Shown: piece after piece, positions 6,396-8,195 of the stretch
Layout: the number at the start of each line of letters is the position of its first letter
Position numbering within the stretch: position 1 is the stretch's first letter
NCBI GenBank assembly: GCA_947460525.1
Contig: CANHIV010000027.1
Coordinates: forward strand, 1-8,195
DNA: 8,195 nucleotides
Direction of reading: 5' to 3'
Source of the DNA: Flavobacteriales bacterium
GTDB lineage: Bacteria; Bacteroidota; Bacteroidia; Flavobacteriales_D; Sanyastnellaceae
Position numbers and translations under genes: made by a program
The notes under the pieces: model-generated
Told to the model about the DNA's origin: nothing
Seen by the model: the letters and a program-made list of their open reading frames with translations, nothing else
Database searches by the model: none

Positions 6396-7690
6396 TTACT
6401 TTTTCTGATTTAAAAGTTACCCGTCAATACTTGGATGCACTAGCAGATCAAGGTATTGAAAGCCCTACGGAAATTCAACAAAAGGCCTTGCCTATACTAA
6501 TGGCGGGTCAAGATTTAATTGGAATTGCCCAAACAGGAACAGGCAAAACATTGGCCTATCTCCTTCCTATTGTACAAAAACTAAAATTTGCACAAGGAGT
6601 TGATCCGCGCGCCTTGATTTTGGTGCCTACCAAAGAGTTGGTCGTTCAAGTTGAAAGAGTTTTGGCATTGCTTGTTGTAAACACGGATTTGCGATGGGTG
6701 GCCATGTACGGCGGAATTGGTCCAAAAGCGCAAACTGAAAAGATTGAGGCAGGGGTTGATATAATCATCGCTACTCCAGGAAGATTTCTCGAAATCTATT
6801 CCAAAAGAGTCTTTGTTACCAAACAGATCAAGACCATGGTCTTGGATGAATGTGATAGAATGATGGACATGGGATTTTGGCCCCAGCTCCGTGATATTCA
6901 AGAAAAGATTCCCCACAAAAAACAGCAGTTGTTATTTTCTGCAACTTTTCCAGATAAAGTTCAAAGGATTGCAGACAACTTCCTTTTGTTCCCTCAAGTA
7001 GTCGAGGTAACCCCGGCGGCAACCCCGGCTTCTACTGTAGCTCAAAGTGTATATGCTGTTCCTAATCAGGCGACAAAGCTAGAAATGCTTATCCACTTGC
7101 TTAAACATCGAGAGGATATGACAAGGGTAATGGTGTTCTGCAGAACAAAGGAAATGGTGACACAATTGGCTGAACAATTGGTCAAGCAAAAATTTGGAGA
7201 AATCAGAATCATTCATAGCAATAAAGGACAAAACGCCCGGATCAACGCGTTGGATGAATTCAAGGAAGGCAACATTAGGGTTTTGGTAACAACTGATGTT
7301 AGTGCTAGAGGTATCGACGTGGTTGAAGTGTCGCATGTTATCAATTTTCAAGTCCCTCATACCCATGAAGATTATGTGCATCGCATTGGAAGAACGGGTA
7401 GAGCTTTCAAGACGGGAGAAGCCATTACCTTCATGGATGTTTCAGAAAAATACCATGTACAGAAAATAGAAAGGGTGATGAAGCAATTTATCCAAGTGCT
7501 TGATTTACCATCGGAGGTTGCAGTGCATGGGACTCCGAAGTCTGAAATGATTGAACAGAATCGTGATATTGATTGGCAAAAAAGGAAAGAAGATCCAACT
7601 TTCAAGGGTGCATTCCACGAGAAGAAATTTGCTGTAGCTGCCAAAAAAGAAAAAAAATCTTTTCTGGACAAGAAAAGGAAAAAGTTTTAA
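6392..7690 (+). CDS. DEAD-box-family ATP-dependent RNA helicase (DECD variant)
   Basis: This 432-residue protein is a superfamily 2 RNA helicase that uses ATP to unwind or remodel RNA in the cytoplasm, for example in ribosome assembly or mRNA decay. Motifs are complete: Q motif with GIESPTEIQQKALP (21-34); motif I AQTGTGKT (46-53); Ia PTKEL (79-83); GG at 107-108; Ib TPGR (128-131); motif II DECD (152-155); III SAT (183-185); IV VMVFCRT (246-252); V TTDVSARGID (300-309); VI HRIGRTGR (330-337). The usual DEAD is DECD here, as in eukaryotic UAP56/Sub2; the ATP-hydrolysis acids are intact. A lysine-rich tail (about 411-432) probably binds RNA and is typical of the RhlE-like group, but I do not assign a symbol. 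The start overlaps the acyltransferase stop; a GGAG at 6383-6386 may be a weak SD. Confidence 0.95.
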   Translation: MITFSDLKVTRQYLDALADQGIESPTEIQQKALPILMAGQDLIGIAQTGTGKTLAYLLPIVQKLKFAQGVDPRALILVPTKELVVQVERVLALLVVNTDLRWVAMYGGIGPKAQTEKIEAGVDIIIATPGRFLEIYSKRVFVTKQIKTMVLDECDRMMDMGFWPQLRDIQEKIPHKKQQLLFSATFPDKVQRIADNFLLFPQVVEVTPAATPASTVAQSVYAVPNQATKLEMLIHLLKHREDMTRVMVFCRTKEMVTQLAEQLVKQKFGEIRIIHSNKGQNARINALDEFKEGNIRVLVTTDVSARGIDVVEVSHVINFQVPHTHEDYVHRIGRTGRAFKTGEAITFMDVSEKYHVQKIERVMKQFIQVLDLPSEVAVHGTPKSEMIEQNRDIDWQKRKEDPTFKGAFHEKKFAVAAKKEKKSFLDKKRKKF

Positions 7691-7716
7691 TCTATCTTGC
7701 TCTTCCTATTAAAAAA

Positions 7717-8195
7717 ATGGAAGAGATGGATCAAGACAGCAGAATCAAAAACAAACTCAAACCAAAGTCTTGGAATGAGATCAAATCAAACGACTCATGG
7801 TCGATATTCAAGATCATGGGGGAGTTTGTCAATGGATATGAGAGAATGGGGGCCATCGGTCCTTGTGTGACAATATTTGGATCGGCAAGAACCAAACCCG
7901 ATAATCCGTATTATGAAATGGCGAGAATGATCGCCTTTCAACTTACTCAAAAAGGATATGGAGTAATCACGGGCGGCGGACCCGGTATCATGCAAGCAGG
8001 TAACCAAGGTGCCAAAGAAGGAAATGGAATCAGTGTCGGATTGAATATCGTATTGCCTTTTGAGCAGCACAGCAATCCATACATCGATCACGACAAAAGC
8101 ATTGATTTTGACTACTTCTTTGTCCGAAAAGTAATGTTCATGAAATACAGCCAAGGCTACGTTGTGATGCCAGGAGGTTTTGGAACAATGGATGA
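7717..8195 (+). CDS. LOG-family (TIGR00730) Rossmann-fold phosphoribohydrolase, 3' truncated
   Basis: The frame runs open from the ATG at 7717 to the window end, giving 159 residues. The Rossmann-fold start is VTIFGSARTKPDNPYY (residues 51-66); ITGGGPGIMQAGNQGAKEG follows at 84-102; FFVRKVMFMKYS lies at 134-145; and MPGGFGTMD (151-159) is the PGGxGTxxE signature cut just before its catalytic glutamate. LOG enzymes hydrolyse nucleoside 5'-monophosphates to base and ribose 5-phosphate; the plant and some microbial members release active cytokinins, and older annotations call them 'lysine decarboxylase', without good support. In a non-plant-associated bacterium, nucleotide salvage or housecleaning is the likelier job. 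It begins 26 bp after the helicase stop behind an A-rich run and is probably co-transcribed. M4 at 7726 is an alternative start. A TATCTTGC at 7693-7700 resembles a promoter box imperfectly. Confidence 0.92.
   Translation, partial: MEEMDQDSRIKNKLKPKSWNEIKSNDSWSIFKIMGEFVNGYERMGAIGPCVTIFGSARTKPDNPYYEMARMIAFQLTQKGYGVITGGGPGIMQAGNQGAKEGNGISVGLNIVLPFEQHSNPYIDHDKSIDFDYFFVRKVMFMKYSQGYVVMPGGFGTMD

Noticed and set aside
7693..7700. TATCTTGC as a promoter for the LOG-family gene
   Set aside because: It lacks one T of the TAnnTTTG box and has no TTG at the right distance upstream, so it is not listed as a feature.
7795..8154. Minus-strand 119-residue open frame near the window end
   Set aside because: It lies opposite the LOG-family gene, whose GGGPGIM and PGGFGT motifs are clear on the + strand.
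1..8195. CRISPR array, tRNA, rRNA, insertion sequence or phage genes
   Set aside because: No direct short repeats with spacers, cloverleaf sequences, transposase motifs or terminal inverted repeats were seen when reading both strands.

Overview
The window looks like chromosomal DNA from a member of the Bacteroidota, probably Flavobacteriales. The evidence is two secreted proteins with the two kinds of type IX secretion (T9SS) sorting domain, Bacteroidota-type promoter boxes (TTG / TAnnTTTG), mostly A-rich start regions without Shine-Dalgarno (SD) sites, and the cysteine-rich 'GCTD..ACNY' motif common in secreted proteins of this order. No mobile element, CRISPR array, tRNA or rRNA was seen, and no stretch over 300 bases lacks a gene.

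Layout. (1) 2-1780 (+) is the 3' part of a large secreted protein: five Ig-like repeats, a PKD-like domain and a CHU_C/type B T9SS sorting domain. (2) 1843-2939 (+) is the ribosomal operon rpsF-rpsR-rplI (bS6, bS18, bL9), with a near-consensus promoter just upstream and a strong terminator at 2963-2988. (3) 3070-5118 (-) encodes a secreted multidomain protein whose core is a lysyl oxidase domain. It keeps the copper-binding HxHxH and the Lys/Tyr pair that forms the lysyl tyrosylquinone cofactor, followed by a dockerin-like segment, a cohesin-like region and a type A T9SS tail. It has its own terminator, back to back with that of the ribosomal operon. (4) 5205 to the window end (+) is a divergent cluster: a PlsB/PlsC-type acyltransferase, a DEAD-box-family RNA helicase overlapping it by ATGA, and a LOG-family nucleotide phosphoribohydrolase cut by the window end.

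How the parts relate. The ribosomal operon and the acyltransferase-helicase-LOG cluster are housekeeping functions (translation, membrane lipid synthesis, RNA remodelling, nucleotide metabolism). The two secreted proteins beside them are probably exported by Sec and then T9SS to the cell surface. The most notable item is the lysyl oxidase-like T9SS cargo: an amine oxidase family best known from animal extracellular matrix, here attached to a bacterial surface-export tail. The most testable regulatory signal is the single strong SD, in front of rplI, inside the operon that makes bS6 and bS18, two proteins reported to help bury the anti-SD of Bacteroidota ribosomes.
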